In this document: piece by piece, positions 35,588-44,215 of the stretch
How the letters are laid out: each line of letters opens with the position of its first letter
Position numbering within the stretch: position 1 is the stretch's first letter
Assembly: GCF_003991565.1 (NCBI RefSeq)
Contig: NZ_CP032819.1
Location: forward strand, 3,162,001 to 3,226,000
DNA length: 64,000 bases
From: Butyricimonas faecalis
GTDB taxonomy: Bacteria > Bacteroidota > Bacteroidia > Bacteroidales > Marinifilaceae
Direction: 5' to 3'
Position numbers and translations under genes: made by a program
Notes under the pieces: generated by a model
What the model saw: only the letters and a program-made list of their open reading frames with translations
What the model was told of the DNA's origin: nothing
The model's database searches: none

Positions 35588-36790
35588 ATGAAAAAACGAG
35601 TACTAGTTGTTACTCCTGTTTACCCTGCTGATGATATTCCTAAAACGGATACTCCTGTTGTGCATTATTTTACTCGTGAATGGGTGAAGATGGGGTATGA
35701 GGTGAAAGTAATTCATTGTGTAACAAACTTTCCTAATATATTCTATTACTTAATTAAACCGTTTAGAGATCTAATAGGTTCTTATGAGGGGTATGTGATT
35801 AGAGATCATCCATATGTAGATAAGGAATACGAGTTAGAGGGGGTGCATGTAAAGAGAATTGCAATGACAAAAATGAAGCCACATTCTAGATATTCTAAAA
35901 AAGTAATTAATGCTACAATTTTTAAAATAGAAAAATTTTGTGAAATAAACAATTTTTGCCCCGATGTTATTATTGGCCATTGGCTAAATCCTTCTATTGA
36001 AATAATGCCGGAATTGAAACATAAATTTCATTGTCTGACTTGTTATGTAGCACATTGGACTAATAAAAGAACAGTTTATGGCGATAGGCTAATAAACTAT
36101 CTCAATGATATTGATGTCATTGGATTTAGATCGATTTTTATTCGAGAACAATTCTTAAATGTTTATAAGGTAAAAAAGCCATCATTTTTGTGCTATTCTG
36201 GTATTCCGTCTTCGTATTTGGATGATACTTTTTCTAAAGATTTTTCGACAATAAAAGATTTTATTTATGTTGGAACAATGATAGCAAGAAAATGTCCTGC
36301 GCAGATAATACCTGCCTTAAGTAATGCCTTTGGGCAAGATCCTTTTACAATGTTATACATTGGAACAGGAGAACAACTTTCTAAGACAAAAAAGAATGCG
36401 ATAAGATATAAAGTTGAACAAAATGTCCAGTTTTTAGGACGGCAGGATAGAGATGTCATTATTAATTTACTTATGAAAAGTCAAGTTTTTATCATGATCT
36501 CAATAGAGGAAACATTTGGACTTGTTTATTTAGAGGCGATGGCAATGGGGTGTATTACAATTGCTTCTCGTAATGGAGGATTCGATGGTATTATAAAAGA
36601 CGGTGTTAATGGTTTTTTATGTGAAGAAGGGAATGAGAATGAATTGTCAGATATTATTAAACATATTAGGACAATGTCAGAGGCAGAATTGTTAATTATT
36701 TCAAAACGAGCAATGGAAACTGCAACAGAATTAACTGATAAAAGAGTAGCAAAGAATTATATAGATAGTGTTTTTAATACTAGTAAATAA
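35588..36790 (+). CDS. Glycosyltransferase family 4-type
   Basis: GT-B fold transferase of 400 residues acting on the lipid-linked repeat unit in the cytoplasm. The C-terminal Glycos_transf_1 domain is clear: FIYVGTMIARKCPAQIIPAL (about 220), VQFLGRQDRDVI (about 280), and EETFGLVYLEAMAMGCITIASRNGGFDGII (about 303-332), which contains the E-x7-E motif. The N-terminal acceptor-binding domain begins MKKRVLVVTPVYPADDIPKT. Donor and acceptor cannot be deduced. The gene is AT-rich, and its end overlaps the open frame that precedes the sugar transferase start. Confidence 0.92.
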   Translation: MKKRVLVVTPVYPADDIPKTDTPVVHYFTREWVKMGYEVKVIHCVTNFPNIFYYLIKPFRDLIGSYEGYVIRDHPYVDKEYELEGVHVKRIAMTKMKPHSRYSKKVINATIFKIEKFCEINNFCPDVIIGHWLNPSIEIMPELKHKFHCLTCYVAHWTNKRTVYGDRLINYLNDIDVIGFRSIFIREQFLNVYKVKKPSFLCYSGIPSSYLDDTFSKDFSTIKDFIYVGTMIARKCPAQIIPALSNAFGQDPFTMLYIGTGEQLSKTKKNAIRYKVEQNVQFLGRQDRDVIINLLMKSQVFIMISIEETFGLVYLEAMAMGCITIASRNGGFDGIIKDGVNGFLCEEGNENELSDIIKHIRTMSEAELLIISKRAMETATELTDKRVAKNYIDSVFNTSK

Positions 36791-36803
36791 GAACGATAAA
36801 TTC

Positions 36804-37493
36804 ATGTATAAACATTTTTTTAAGCGTATTTTAGATTTTATTATTACCCTTTTGGGTTTTATCTGTATTTCTCCATTCTTTTTGATACTTTGTATCCTAG
36901 TTAGATGTAAATTAGGTTCGCCAGTATTTTTTATACAGGTCCGAATAGGTAAAGATGAAAAACCGTTTAAAATTATTAAGTTTCGAACAATGACAGATGC
37001 TAGAGATAAGGATGGTAATCTGTTGCCTGATACGGAGCGATTCACGCGATTTGGTAATTTTCTTCGTAATTCAAGTCTAGATGAACTTCCAGAGTTAATA
37101 AATGTTATCAAGGGAGATATGAGTTTGGTTGGTCCTCGTCCTCTCTATCCATTTTATTTACCATATTATACACCTGAGGAAAGTTTACGTCATACAGTTC
37201 GTGGAGGGATTACAGGTTTGGCGCAGATAAATGGGCGTGCGTTATGTAGATGGAATGACCGTTTTGCTTATGATTGCAAATATGTTAAAGAAATGTCATT
37301 TGTAAATGATATTAAGATTCTTTGGAGAACTTTTTTTAAGGTAGCAGGAAAAAATGATATTGGTATTCCCTCTGTGACGGAGGAAGGAGGACTTCATCTT
37401 GTGCGTAAAATTCAACGGCCAGAGAAAATTGAATATGTGGAAAAAATTCAGTTAAAATGGGGTGGGTATAATGTACCTCATTTCAATAAATAA
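36804..37493 (+). CDS. Undecaprenyl-phosphate sugar phosphotransferase (PglC/WcaJ C-terminal type)
   Basis: Monotopic phosphoglycosyl transferase that starts the repeat unit on undecaprenyl phosphate. From ATG 36804 it is 229 residues: MYKHFFKRILDFIITLLGF is the usual re-entrant membrane helix start. KFRTM (about 53-57), the Asp-Glu region DELPELINVIKGDMSLVGPRP (about 85-107) and the final basic part follow. The open frame extends upstream to 36768, but the family alignment favours 36804, 13 bp after the previous stop. Such enzymes usually transfer a phospho-HexNAc or related 6-deoxy amino sugar. Confidence 0.92.
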   Translation: MYKHFFKRILDFIITLLGFICISPFFLILCILVRCKLGSPVFFIQVRIGKDEKPFKIIKFRTMTDARDKDGNLLPDTERFTRFGNFLRNSSLDELPELINVIKGDMSLVGPRPLYPFYLPYYTPEESLRHTVRGGITGLAQINGRALCRWNDRFAYDCKYVKEMSFVNDIKILWRTFFKVAGKNDIGIPSVTEEGGLHLVRKIQRPEKIEYVEKIQLKWGGYNVPHFNK

Positions 37494-37509
37494 TACATTA
37501 TCAATAAAT

Positions 37510-38631
37510 ATGAATAATCGTTTGATGATTCTAGGTACGAATGAGTATCAGAATCCTGTTATTGTTCGTGCTAAAGAATTAGGATATGAGACTCATGTTT
37601 TTGGTTTACAGAGGGGAGAAATCGGTGAAATTACAGCTGATTTTTTTCATCCTGTTGATATCTTAGATTATGACAGACTATGGAAAGAATGTCAGAAATT
37701 GCATCCGTGTGGTGTAGTTTCTATTTGTTCAGAACTTGCAATGCATCCCATGAATTTTCTGTTGCGTAAGATGGGAATTCCTTGTAATAGTGAGTGGACA
37801 GAGAAAATTTCTACAAATAAGTATCTCATGCGTCAAGTAATGAAAGAAGGAGGTATTGATAGTCCCAATTTCATGCTTGTTACAGAAAAAAGTGCTATTG
37901 AAGATATTTATGCAGCGACTTCTGAATTTATTTATCCTCTAATTTGTAAACCGGTAGATTTAAGTTCAAGTCGTGGTGTATTTAAGATTGAGAAAAAAGA
38001 AGATTTAGAAAAAGCTCTTGATTATGCTTTGGGATGGTCAAAGGAAAAAGAAGTTATTCTTGAAGAATTCATTGAAGGACCAGAGTATAGTGGTGAAAGT
38101 ATTGCGTATCAAGGAAAGTATAAATTGCTAGCTATAACAGAAAAGTATACAACTGGAGCTCCCCATTTTGTTGAAATAGGTCATCGTCAGCCTGCGCTTT
38201 TAGAGCTTGAGATGTTCAAGAGGGTAGAGCAGACTCTTTACAAAGCTTTTGAGACAATGAAGATAGAATATGGTGCTATTCATCCAGAATTTCGGATCAC
38301 TAAAGAGGGTAAGATTTATTTCATGGAAATTGCTACTCGTATGGGGGGAGATTGTATAGGTACTGATTTAACACCATTATCTTCTGGTTATGATTTCATG
38401 GGAATGGTGATAAATATCTGTTGTGGTAAAGCTCCTAGTTTTACTAAAATTCGAGAACCAAAGCTTGCCGAGAATCATTATATTATGAGTCAAGCTAATC
38501 TTGACGAGTTCAATCGTCTCAAGCTTGAAAATCCAAAATCTATTTGGCGTTGTAGTGTAATGAAGGAAATAAGCGGGAACCCAATATTGAAAAGTGCAGA
38601 TAGAGCTGGGTATTATATTACCGTAAAATAG
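37510..38631 (+). CDS. ATP-grasp domain enzyme (CarB-like), capsule locus
   Basis: ATP-grasp ligase of 373 residues. A pre-ATP-grasp Rossmann-like domain (NNRLMILGTNEYQNPVIVRAKELGYETHVFG) leads into the ATP-grasp core: ICKPVDLSSSRGVFKIEKKEDL (about 152-173) contains the ATP lysine, VILEEFIEGPEYSGE (about 181-195) the hinge, and HPEFRITKEGKIYFMEIATRMGGD (about 257-280) the metal-binding Glu and Asn-equivalent region. Family members form amide, ester or thioester bonds through an acyl-phosphate. The open frame extends upstream to 37462, but ATG 37510 removes an odd N-terminal tail overlapping the previous gene. Its substrate is unknown; it may attach an amino or hydroxy acid to a capsule sugar. 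Confidence 0.87.
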   Translation: MNNRLMILGTNEYQNPVIVRAKELGYETHVFGLQRGEIGEITADFFHPVDILDYDRLWKECQKLHPCGVVSICSELAMHPMNFLLRKMGIPCNSEWTEKISTNKYLMRQVMKEGGIDSPNFMLVTEKSAIEDIYAATSEFIYPLICKPVDLSSSRGVFKIEKKEDLEKALDYALGWSKEKEVILEEFIEGPEYSGESIAYQGKYKLLAITEKYTTGAPHFVEIGHRQPALLELEMFKRVEQTLYKAFETMKIEYGAIHPEFRITKEGKIYFMEIATRMGGDCIGTDLTPLSSGYDFMGMVINICCGKAPSFTKIREPKLAENHYIMSQANLDEFNRLKLENPKSIWRCSVMKEISGNPILKSADRAGYYITVK

Positions 38632-38636
38632 AACAT

Positions 38637-39968
38637 ATGACACTATTGGAAGTATTACGTAATCAGTTTTTTTGGGGAATAGACTATTTGAAGGGGGGAT
38701 ATGTAAGGAGAGCTTATAATCTCCTTGATAATTGTGAATCTGGTAAATGGACAGAGTCTGAGATTACGGAGTATCAAAAGAAACAATTAGTGTTTTTGCT
38801 TCAACACGCAAAAACAACAGTACCTTATTACATGGAACAGAAGTCTTTTGATATTAATAAATGGCCAGTCGTTTCAAAGTTTATTATCAAGGAAAATCAA
38901 GATAAATTTTTTTCTACTAAATATAAGAAAGAGGATCTTATTGTTATGTCTACAAGTGGTTCTACGGGAACTCCTTTTAGATGTTATCAGAATATTGAGA
39001 AAAAACGTCATGTTAATGCAGAAGTTCTTTATTATAATGGGCAAACTGGTTATAAGATCGGACGTCGCATTATATATCTTCGTTCTGTTGTTCAAGAAAT
39101 TGCGAAATCTGCCATTTCGCAATTTGCTCAAAATATTTACTTGTTAAATTGTACAGATCTTAGTGAGGCAGGGATAGAAACCAAATTAAAGTTTATAAAG
39201 AAATATACAAAGGGGTGTGGAGCAATGATGATGGGGTATTCTTCAACTTTAGATGCATTTAGAAAATATTTTGATAAATATGGTTTCGATAAAGCCAAGG
39301 GATGTAATCTTTATGGTGTTGTTGGTGGTTCTACGATGCTTTATGATAATACACGAAATACTATTGAAAAAGCGTTTAATTGTAAATGTTTCTCAAGATA
39401 TGCAAATGAGGAAAATGGTTTTTTAGGGCAAGATGGGGTAAAGAATAATGTTTTCTTTATGAATCGTGCTAATTATTACGTGGAGGTTCTAAAGTTAGAT
39501 TCTGATGTGCCTGCCGAGATAGGTGAAATTGGACGTATTGTAGTTACAGATCTGTATAATTATGCGATGCCTATGCTTAGATATGATACTGGTGATGTGG
39601 GAGCTTGGGAAAAAATAGAATGTAATGGTACAGAAAGAATGGCTATAGGTAATTTTGGAGGACGTGTTGTTGATATGATTTTTAATTGTAACGGAGAAAC
39701 TATATCCCCTCACTCAATTTCTACGGCGATGTGGAAATATCAAAACGTAGAACAATACCAGTTTGCTCAGATTGGTAAGGGTATTTATGAGATTCGATTG
39801 AATATTGTTTCAAGTACAAAAATAGACGAAGAGGAATTAAAGAGTAGTCTAAAAGTTATTGTTGGAGATGGATCTACAATAATGATTAAGTATGTGAATG
39901 AAATTCCTGTTTTAGCTTCAGGTAAAAGGCGTTATGTTGTAAATGAGTATACAAATGAATTATTTTAA
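38637..39968 (+). CDS. CapK/phenylacetate-CoA ligase-like adenylate-forming protein
   Basis: AMP-forming enzyme of the PaaK/CapK group, 443 residues. The nucleotide-binding P-loop-like motif STSGSTGTPF is at 105-114. Later regions include YDTGDVGAWE (about 320-329), the motif binding the ribose, and a C-terminal domain with SGKRRYVVNEY that should contain the lysine. Such genes are frequent in capsule loci, where they probably activate an acyl or amino-acid group; the true reaction is unknown. It lies 5 bp after an ATP-grasp gene and overlaps the next ATP-grasp gene by 14 bp, suggesting a shared pathway. Confidence 0.88.
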   Translation: MTLLEVLRNQFFWGIDYLKGGYVRRAYNLLDNCESGKWTESEITEYQKKQLVFLLQHAKTTVPYYMEQKSFDINKWPVVSKFIIKENQDKFFSTKYKKEDLIVMSTSGSTGTPFRCYQNIEKKRHVNAEVLYYNGQTGYKIGRRIIYLRSVVQEIAKSAISQFAQNIYLLNCTDLSEAGIETKLKFIKKYTKGCGAMMMGYSSTLDAFRKYFDKYGFDKAKGCNLYGVVGGSTMLYDNTRNTIEKAFNCKCFSRYANEENGFLGQDGVKNNVFFMNRANYYVEVLKLDSDVPAEIGEIGRIVVTDLYNYAMPMLRYDTGDVGAWEKIECNGTERMAIGNFGGRVVDMIFNCNGETISPHSISTAMWKYQNVEQYQFAQIGKGIYEIRLNIVSSTKIDEEELKSSLKVIVGDGSTIMIKYVNEIPVLASGKRRYVVNEYTNELF

Positions 39969-40878
39969 ATATTTCAAAAAAGCTTATCTTGCAAATAAAT
40001 CAGCTGGTGACGGAGTGTTGTCACTTCTCAAGTTTTTTTTGTATTATGTAAAGTATGGTTATTCTATTCGTGATTTTTTCTCATGTGAATTCTGTCATAT
40101 GAGAAATTCTGAAATCTTAAATTTTATTTCAACACGTGAGATTTTGTTGTTTTATAAAAAATTCAATGATTTGTTCATGGAGAGAAACCTAATAAATAAT
40201 AAAGAGAAAACGTTGGATTTATTTAGCTCTTATATTTATAGAGATTGGGTGAGTGGTATAGATGATAAGCGTTTAGAAGAATTTTTGAGTAAGTATGATA
40301 AATGTATTGTAAAGCCGTTGGAAGGTAGTGGTGGTTATGGAATTGAAATTGTTGATACTGATTTAATTAAAGATGGTAATTATTCTGTTGAGGGGAAATT
40401 GATAGAAGCTCTTATTATACAACATGATGAAATTAATAAACTATATCCTTATGCGGTAAATACATTGAGAGTATTTAGTTATTATGGTCATATTATAGGC
40501 TCAGTTCTTCGTGTGGGTAGAGGGGGAATGAATATTGATAATGCCTCGTCGGGGGGATTATTTGCAGAGGTTGATATTAATAACGGTATTATTAGACGTA
40601 ATGCAGTAAATTATCAAAATAAGGAGTATGTTGTTCATCCTGATACACAAGTCCAATTTTTGGGTTTTCAAATTCCTATGTGGGATGACATCTGTAATCT
40701 AATTTGCGATGCAACAAAACTTGTTGAAGGTATACCTTTATTGGGTTGGGATATAGCGATTACAAATATAGGTCCTGAAATTGTGGAGGTTAATGCCCAA
40801 CCAGAAATTGCACTTCTTCAAATAAGTTCAAAAAGGGGGTTAAGACAAATATTAAGAAAATATGATCTTTATTGGTGA
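39955..40878 (+). CDS. Sugar-transfer-associated ATP-grasp protein
   Basis: ATP-grasp protein of the capsule-associated (ATPgrasp_ST) type, 307 residues from ATG 39955. Visible parts: YDKCIVKPLEGSGGYGIEIV (about 115-134), with the ATP lysine and glycine-rich loop; INTLRVFSYYGH-like VNTLRVFSYYGHIIGSVLRVGRGG (about 164-187); and WDIAITNIGPEIVEVNAQPEIALLQ (about 262-286), with the metal-binding Glu and Asn. The open frame also has an ATG at 39943, further inside the CapK-like gene; either start overlaps it. The downstream CapA-like gene overlaps by 17 bp. Its reaction is unproven. Confidence 0.87.
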   Translation: MNYFKYFKKAYLANKSAGDGVLSLLKFFLYYVKYGYSIRDFFSCEFCHMRNSEILNFISTREILLFYKKFNDLFMERNLINNKEKTLDLFSSYIYRDWVSGIDDKRLEEFLSKYDKCIVKPLEGSGGYGIEIVDTDLIKDGNYSVEGKLIEALIIQHDEINKLYPYAVNTLRVFSYYGHIIGSVLRVGRGGMNIDNASSGGLFAEVDINNGIIRRNAVNYQNKEYVVHPDTQVQFLGFQIPMWDDICNLICDATKLVEGIPLLGWDIAITNIGPEIVEVNAQPEIALLQISSKRGLRQILRKYDLYW

Positions 40879-41902
40879 TATCGCTTGTCCATCTTTAAAG
40901 GTGGATTCTTTTATCTCTAGTATAAGAAGTCTTGGAATTTTTAAAAATGAGATTGTTGTGTTAAATCTCGAGGCAAATATCCTTGATGAAAAAGAAAATA
41001 AAAGAAGTTTGACATTATTTAATTCTCCGAAGGTTATTGATGCATTTACAGATGCAAAGAAAGTAATTGTTACTATGGCCAATAACCATATGTATGATTA
41101 TCCTTCAAAAATACAAATAACAGCATCTTATCTGAGAAGTAAAAATATAGGAGTTTTTGGTATTTGTGAAAAGGATGGTTCTGTTCTTCCTTTTGAATAT
41201 GAAGAAAATGGGATTAAGTATGCTTATTTCGGTCATTGTTGGGGATTATATACACGTACGAATACGAATAATGAAAATAATGTACGTATTGTTGATCATG
41301 ATTACGATATTTTTGCAAATATTGTTTTGGATTATGTTAAGATGAATCCAAGAACAAAAGTTTATTGTTTTATGCATTGGAATTATGATCGGGAGAAATT
41401 AATAATGCCGATGCATAGGAAATTTGCTCATTATTTAATAGATCGAGGTGTTGAAGGTGTAATTGGAAGTCATTCACATAGGCCTCAGGGGGCAGAAATT
41501 TATAAGGGGAAGCCTATCGTTTATGGGCTTGGTAATTTTTATCTTCCTTCTGGTATTTATTTTGATGGCAAATTAGTTTATCCAGATTATGCCAAAGAAA
41601 CTTATGCTCTTAAGATTTCAGGGGAAAATTCGTCTCTTGTCTGGTTTGAAACAGATAAAGATGATAAAGTGATATCATTAATGTTGGAGGAATCTTTGTA
41701 TGGAGAAAAAATCTCAAAATATTCTCCATTTTCTAATATGTCAGATGCTCGTTATGTTTCATACTTTAAAGCACATCGAAGTAAAAGTTTGTTTGTTCCA
41801 ATATTTCGTGATTTCCAAGGAAAGAAATATCATTTTAATGAAAAATGGGCAATCTGTCGAGTGAAAGTAATTAGATTTATAAAAAAACTAGTAAAACGAT
41901 GA
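40862..41902 (+). CDS. CapA-like metallophosphatase-family capsule protein
   Basis: PGA_cap/CapA-type protein of 346 residues, with a calcineurin-like metallophosphatase fold. The motifs are N-terminal IFIGDIACP (GD metal ligand), VLNLEANI (about 36-43), TMANNHMYDYP (about 63-73), FMHWNYDRE (about 171-179) and GVIGSHSHRPQG (about 199-210), matching the GD, N-E, NNH, HW and GSHxH pattern of the family. CapA of Bacillus joins poly-gamma-glutamate synthesis; here, without CapB or CapC, it more likely belongs to a capsule-sugar modification. Unlike typical CapA it lacks a signal peptide, so it may be cytoplasmic. It overlaps both neighbours (17 and 4 bp). Confidence 0.85.
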   Translation: MIFIGDIACPSLKVDSFISSIRSLGIFKNEIVVLNLEANILDEKENKRSLTLFNSPKVIDAFTDAKKVIVTMANNHMYDYPSKIQITASYLRSKNIGVFGICEKDGSVLPFEYEENGIKYAYFGHCWGLYTRTNTNNENNVRIVDHDYDIFANIVLDYVKMNPRTKVYCFMHWNYDREKLIMPMHRKFAHYLIDRGVEGVIGSHSHRPQGAEIYKGKPIVYGLGNFYLPSGIYFDGKLVYPDYAKETYALKISGENSSLVWFETDKDDKVISLMLEESLYGEKISKYSPFSNMSDARYVSYFKAHRSKSLFVPIFRDFQGKKYHFNEKWAICRVKVIRFIKKLVKR

Positions 41903-43116
41903 ATATTCTTTTTTTATCATTATCGTTTAGTACTAGTAAACATAAAAGTTTTTATGAAGATCTTCTTTGTGAATTCCAAAAAAGAGGTAATAAAGTTTAT
42001 GTTGCATGTGCTAATGAAAGAAGTAGTGAAGAGCAGGATGGTTTATATGAAAAGGATGGAATGACAATTTTGCGTATAAGAATTGGAAACATTACGGGAA
42101 ATATTGGAATTATTGAGAAAGGAATTTCTACAATGACAATAGATTCTTTGTTTCTGAAAGCAATTAGAAAAGTGTATTATGATGTAAAGTTTGATTTAAT
42201 TATATATCCAACTCCTCCAATTACGTTGGTAAATACAATTACTAAAATAAAAAAGAGAACAGGAGCAAAAACATACCTTCTTTTAAAGGATATCTTCCCA
42301 CAGAATGCTGTGGATCTTGCTTTGATGCAAAAAAATGGAATAAAGGGATTGATATATAAATATTTTAGGAGAAAAGAGAAAAAATTGTATGCAATATCTG
42401 ATCATATTGGTTGTATGTCTCCAGCAAATGTAGAATATGTGCTTAAGCATAATCCAGAAGTGAAACGTGACATTGTTGAGGTTTGTCCTAATTGTATAGC
42501 TTTACCAGAAGTTAATCCTGTCACCCAAAAGAAAGAGGTATCAGATTTGAGGATAAAGTATAATATTCCTAAAGATGCAAAAATATTTATTTATGGTGGA
42601 AATTTAGGGAAGCCTCAAGGTATTAAATTTTTGGTAGATTGTTTGGATAAGGAAAAAGATAATAAAAAAGTATTCTTTATTATTATTGGTTCGGGAACGG
42701 AGTTTGGTCGGATCGAAAATTTTATTAAAAAATCCCAAACGAGAAACACTCTTCTTTTAAAATATTTGCCTAAAGAAGAATATAAATTGATTGTTAATCA
42801 GTGCCAAGTAGGTATGATTTTTTTAGATTATAGATTTCAAATACCTAATTTTCCTTCTCGGCTTCTTTCTTATATGGCAGCTGCAATGCCAGTTATTATT
42901 GCGACAGATCCTAATACTGATATGGGTACTATTGCAGAAGAGAATGGATTTGGCTACAAATGTCTAAGCAACGATGTTGAAGGTTTTTCCCAGGCTGTAG
43001 ATAAGATTATAAATTCGAATATTGAGGAAATGGGTAAAAATGCATGGGAATATCTTGTAAAGAACTATACTGTTTCTACTGCATACAATATTATAACAAG
43101 ACATTTTAGTAAATAA
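41899..43116 (+). CDS. Glycosyltransferase family 4-type (WbuB-like)
   Basis: GT-B transferase of 405 residues. The N-terminal region (MNILFLSLSFSTSKHKSFYEDLLCEFQKRGNKVYVACA) is the Glyco_transf_4 acceptor domain, and KTYLLLKDIFPQNAVDLALM (about 123-142) is typical of WbuB/FucNAc-transferase-like proteins. The C-terminal donor-binding domain shows FIYGGNLGKPQGIKFLVD (about 230-247) and NFPSRLLSYMAAAMPVIIATDPNTDMG (about 317-343). In E. coli, WbuB transfers L-FucNAc. That matches the capE-capG-capF set at 45536-48948, but assignment by eye is only suggestive. It overlaps the CapA-like gene by 4 bp. Confidence 0.9.
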   Translation: MNILFLSLSFSTSKHKSFYEDLLCEFQKRGNKVYVACANERSSEEQDGLYEKDGMTILRIRIGNITGNIGIIEKGISTMTIDSLFLKAIRKVYYDVKFDLIIYPTPPITLVNTITKIKKRTGAKTYLLLKDIFPQNAVDLALMQKNGIKGLIYKYFRRKEKKLYAISDHIGCMSPANVEYVLKHNPEVKRDIVEVCPNCIALPEVNPVTQKKEVSDLRIKYNIPKDAKIFIYGGNLGKPQGIKFLVDCLDKEKDNKKVFFIIIGSGTEFGRIENFIKKSQTRNTLLLKYLPKEEYKLIVNQCQVGMIFLDYRFQIPNFPSRLLSYMAAAMPVIIATDPNTDMGTIAEENGFGYKCLSNDVEGFSQAVDKIINSNIEEMGKNAWEYLVKNYTVSTAYNIITRHFSK

Positions 43117-43130
43117 TTTAAAAATACATA

Positions 43131-44210
43131 ATGATGAAAACGATTCTCGTTACGGGTATCGGTGGGTTAACGCCTCGTTCTCTTGCCGGTATTATTCGTG
43201 AAAACCATCCTGATTATAAAATCATCGGTTGTGATATAGAAAAAAAAGCTGTCGGTTTTTTCATGGAAGGACTTTTGGACGAATATTTTATTTGTCCTCG
43301 TTGTAATACTCTGGAATACTTTCCTTGGATAGAGAAGCTTGTCAAAGAAAAGAATATTGATTATGCTTTTGTGCAACCAGAAAGTGAAATTGTTGAGTGG
43401 GGAGACTATTATGAGAAAAATGGTAGATTTCCATGTCCTGTGTTTATGGGATGTAAAGCGCTCTCTGTTTCATTGAAAGATAAGGCTATCATGGCGGAAC
43501 TTCTTGAGGGAACAGAATTTATTCCTAAAACTATCAAGGTTACACAGGATAATCCGCGCTATGAAGATGTAGAAAAAGTTATTGGTTTTCCCTGTTGGAT
43601 TCGTGCAACTAACGGAACAGGGGGATTGGGATCTCTTCGTCTCGATGATATCTGTAGTTATAAAAGTTGGTTGTTTATCAATTCTAAAATTCCGGAGTTT
43701 ACGGTAAGTGAATTTCTTGCAGGGCGTCATCTTGCTAACGAGATGCTTTATTATAACGGAGAATATATAAAGGGTGCTGCTTTGGAGTGTGTAGAATATG
43801 TGATGGCCAATACGGCTCCTTCTCATGTTACAGGTAATACTCATTTTGGGCGCTTCCTCAATGAAGATCAGATTAATAAGTTTTGTGATGATTGTGTTAA
43901 GTATTTAGAAAAGAAACTTGGTGTATCTGCACATGGTATTCTTTCCTTTGATTTAAAGGAAGACAAGAATGGTAATATGAAAGTTACGGAAGTGAATATT
44001 CGGCATATGGCATATACTGGAGTTATGGCTCATGTAGGATTCAATCTTATTGAAGATACAATTAAGATTATGGAAGATGGGAATTGTGATAGGGTTGAGA
44101 AAGCTCCTTATTATCATTATGAAAAACCCTATGTTTTTTTGCGTGATGTAGATGTGGAACCCATTATTTTAGAGAGTGAACAAGTCTTCAATCATCCTTT
44201 TCAAATATAG
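43131..44210 (+). CDS. ATP-grasp domain enzyme (CarB-like), third in capsule locus
   Basis: ATP-grasp protein of 359 residues with its own Rossmann-like start (TILVTGIGGLTPRSLAGIIRENHPDYKIIGCD). The ATP-grasp region shows GFPCWIRATNGTGGLGSL (about 150-167), FTVSEFLAGRHLANEML (about 189-205), and the metal-binding HGILSFDLKEDKNGNMKVTEVNIR (about 265-288) with E and N. An arginine (WIRATN) replaces the usual ATP-binding lysine (WIK), a conservative change. With the enzymes at 37510 and 39955 this makes three ATP-grasp proteins in one locus. Tandem ATG codons stand at 43131 and 43134. The DegT aminotransferase follows 5 bp later. Confidence 0.87.
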   Translation: MMKTILVTGIGGLTPRSLAGIIRENHPDYKIIGCDIEKKAVGFFMEGLLDEYFICPRCNTLEYFPWIEKLVKEKNIDYAFVQPESEIVEWGDYYEKNGRFPCPVFMGCKALSVSLKDKAIMAELLEGTEFIPKTIKVTQDNPRYEDVEKVIGFPCWIRATNGTGGLGSLRLDDICSYKSWLFINSKIPEFTVSEFLAGRHLANEMLYYNGEYIKGAALECVEYVMANTAPSHVTGNTHFGRFLNEDQINKFCDDCVKYLEKKLGVSAHGILSFDLKEDKNGNMKVTEVNIRHMAYTGVMAHVGFNLIEDTIKIMEDGNCDRVEKAPYYHYEKPYVFLRDVDVEPIILESEQVFNHPFQI

Positions 44211-44215
44211 TAAGA

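Noticed and set aside
41899..43116. Assigning this glycosyltransferase as a definite FucNAc transferase
   Set aside because: WbuB-like resemblance by eye does not fix the donor, so only the family was called.
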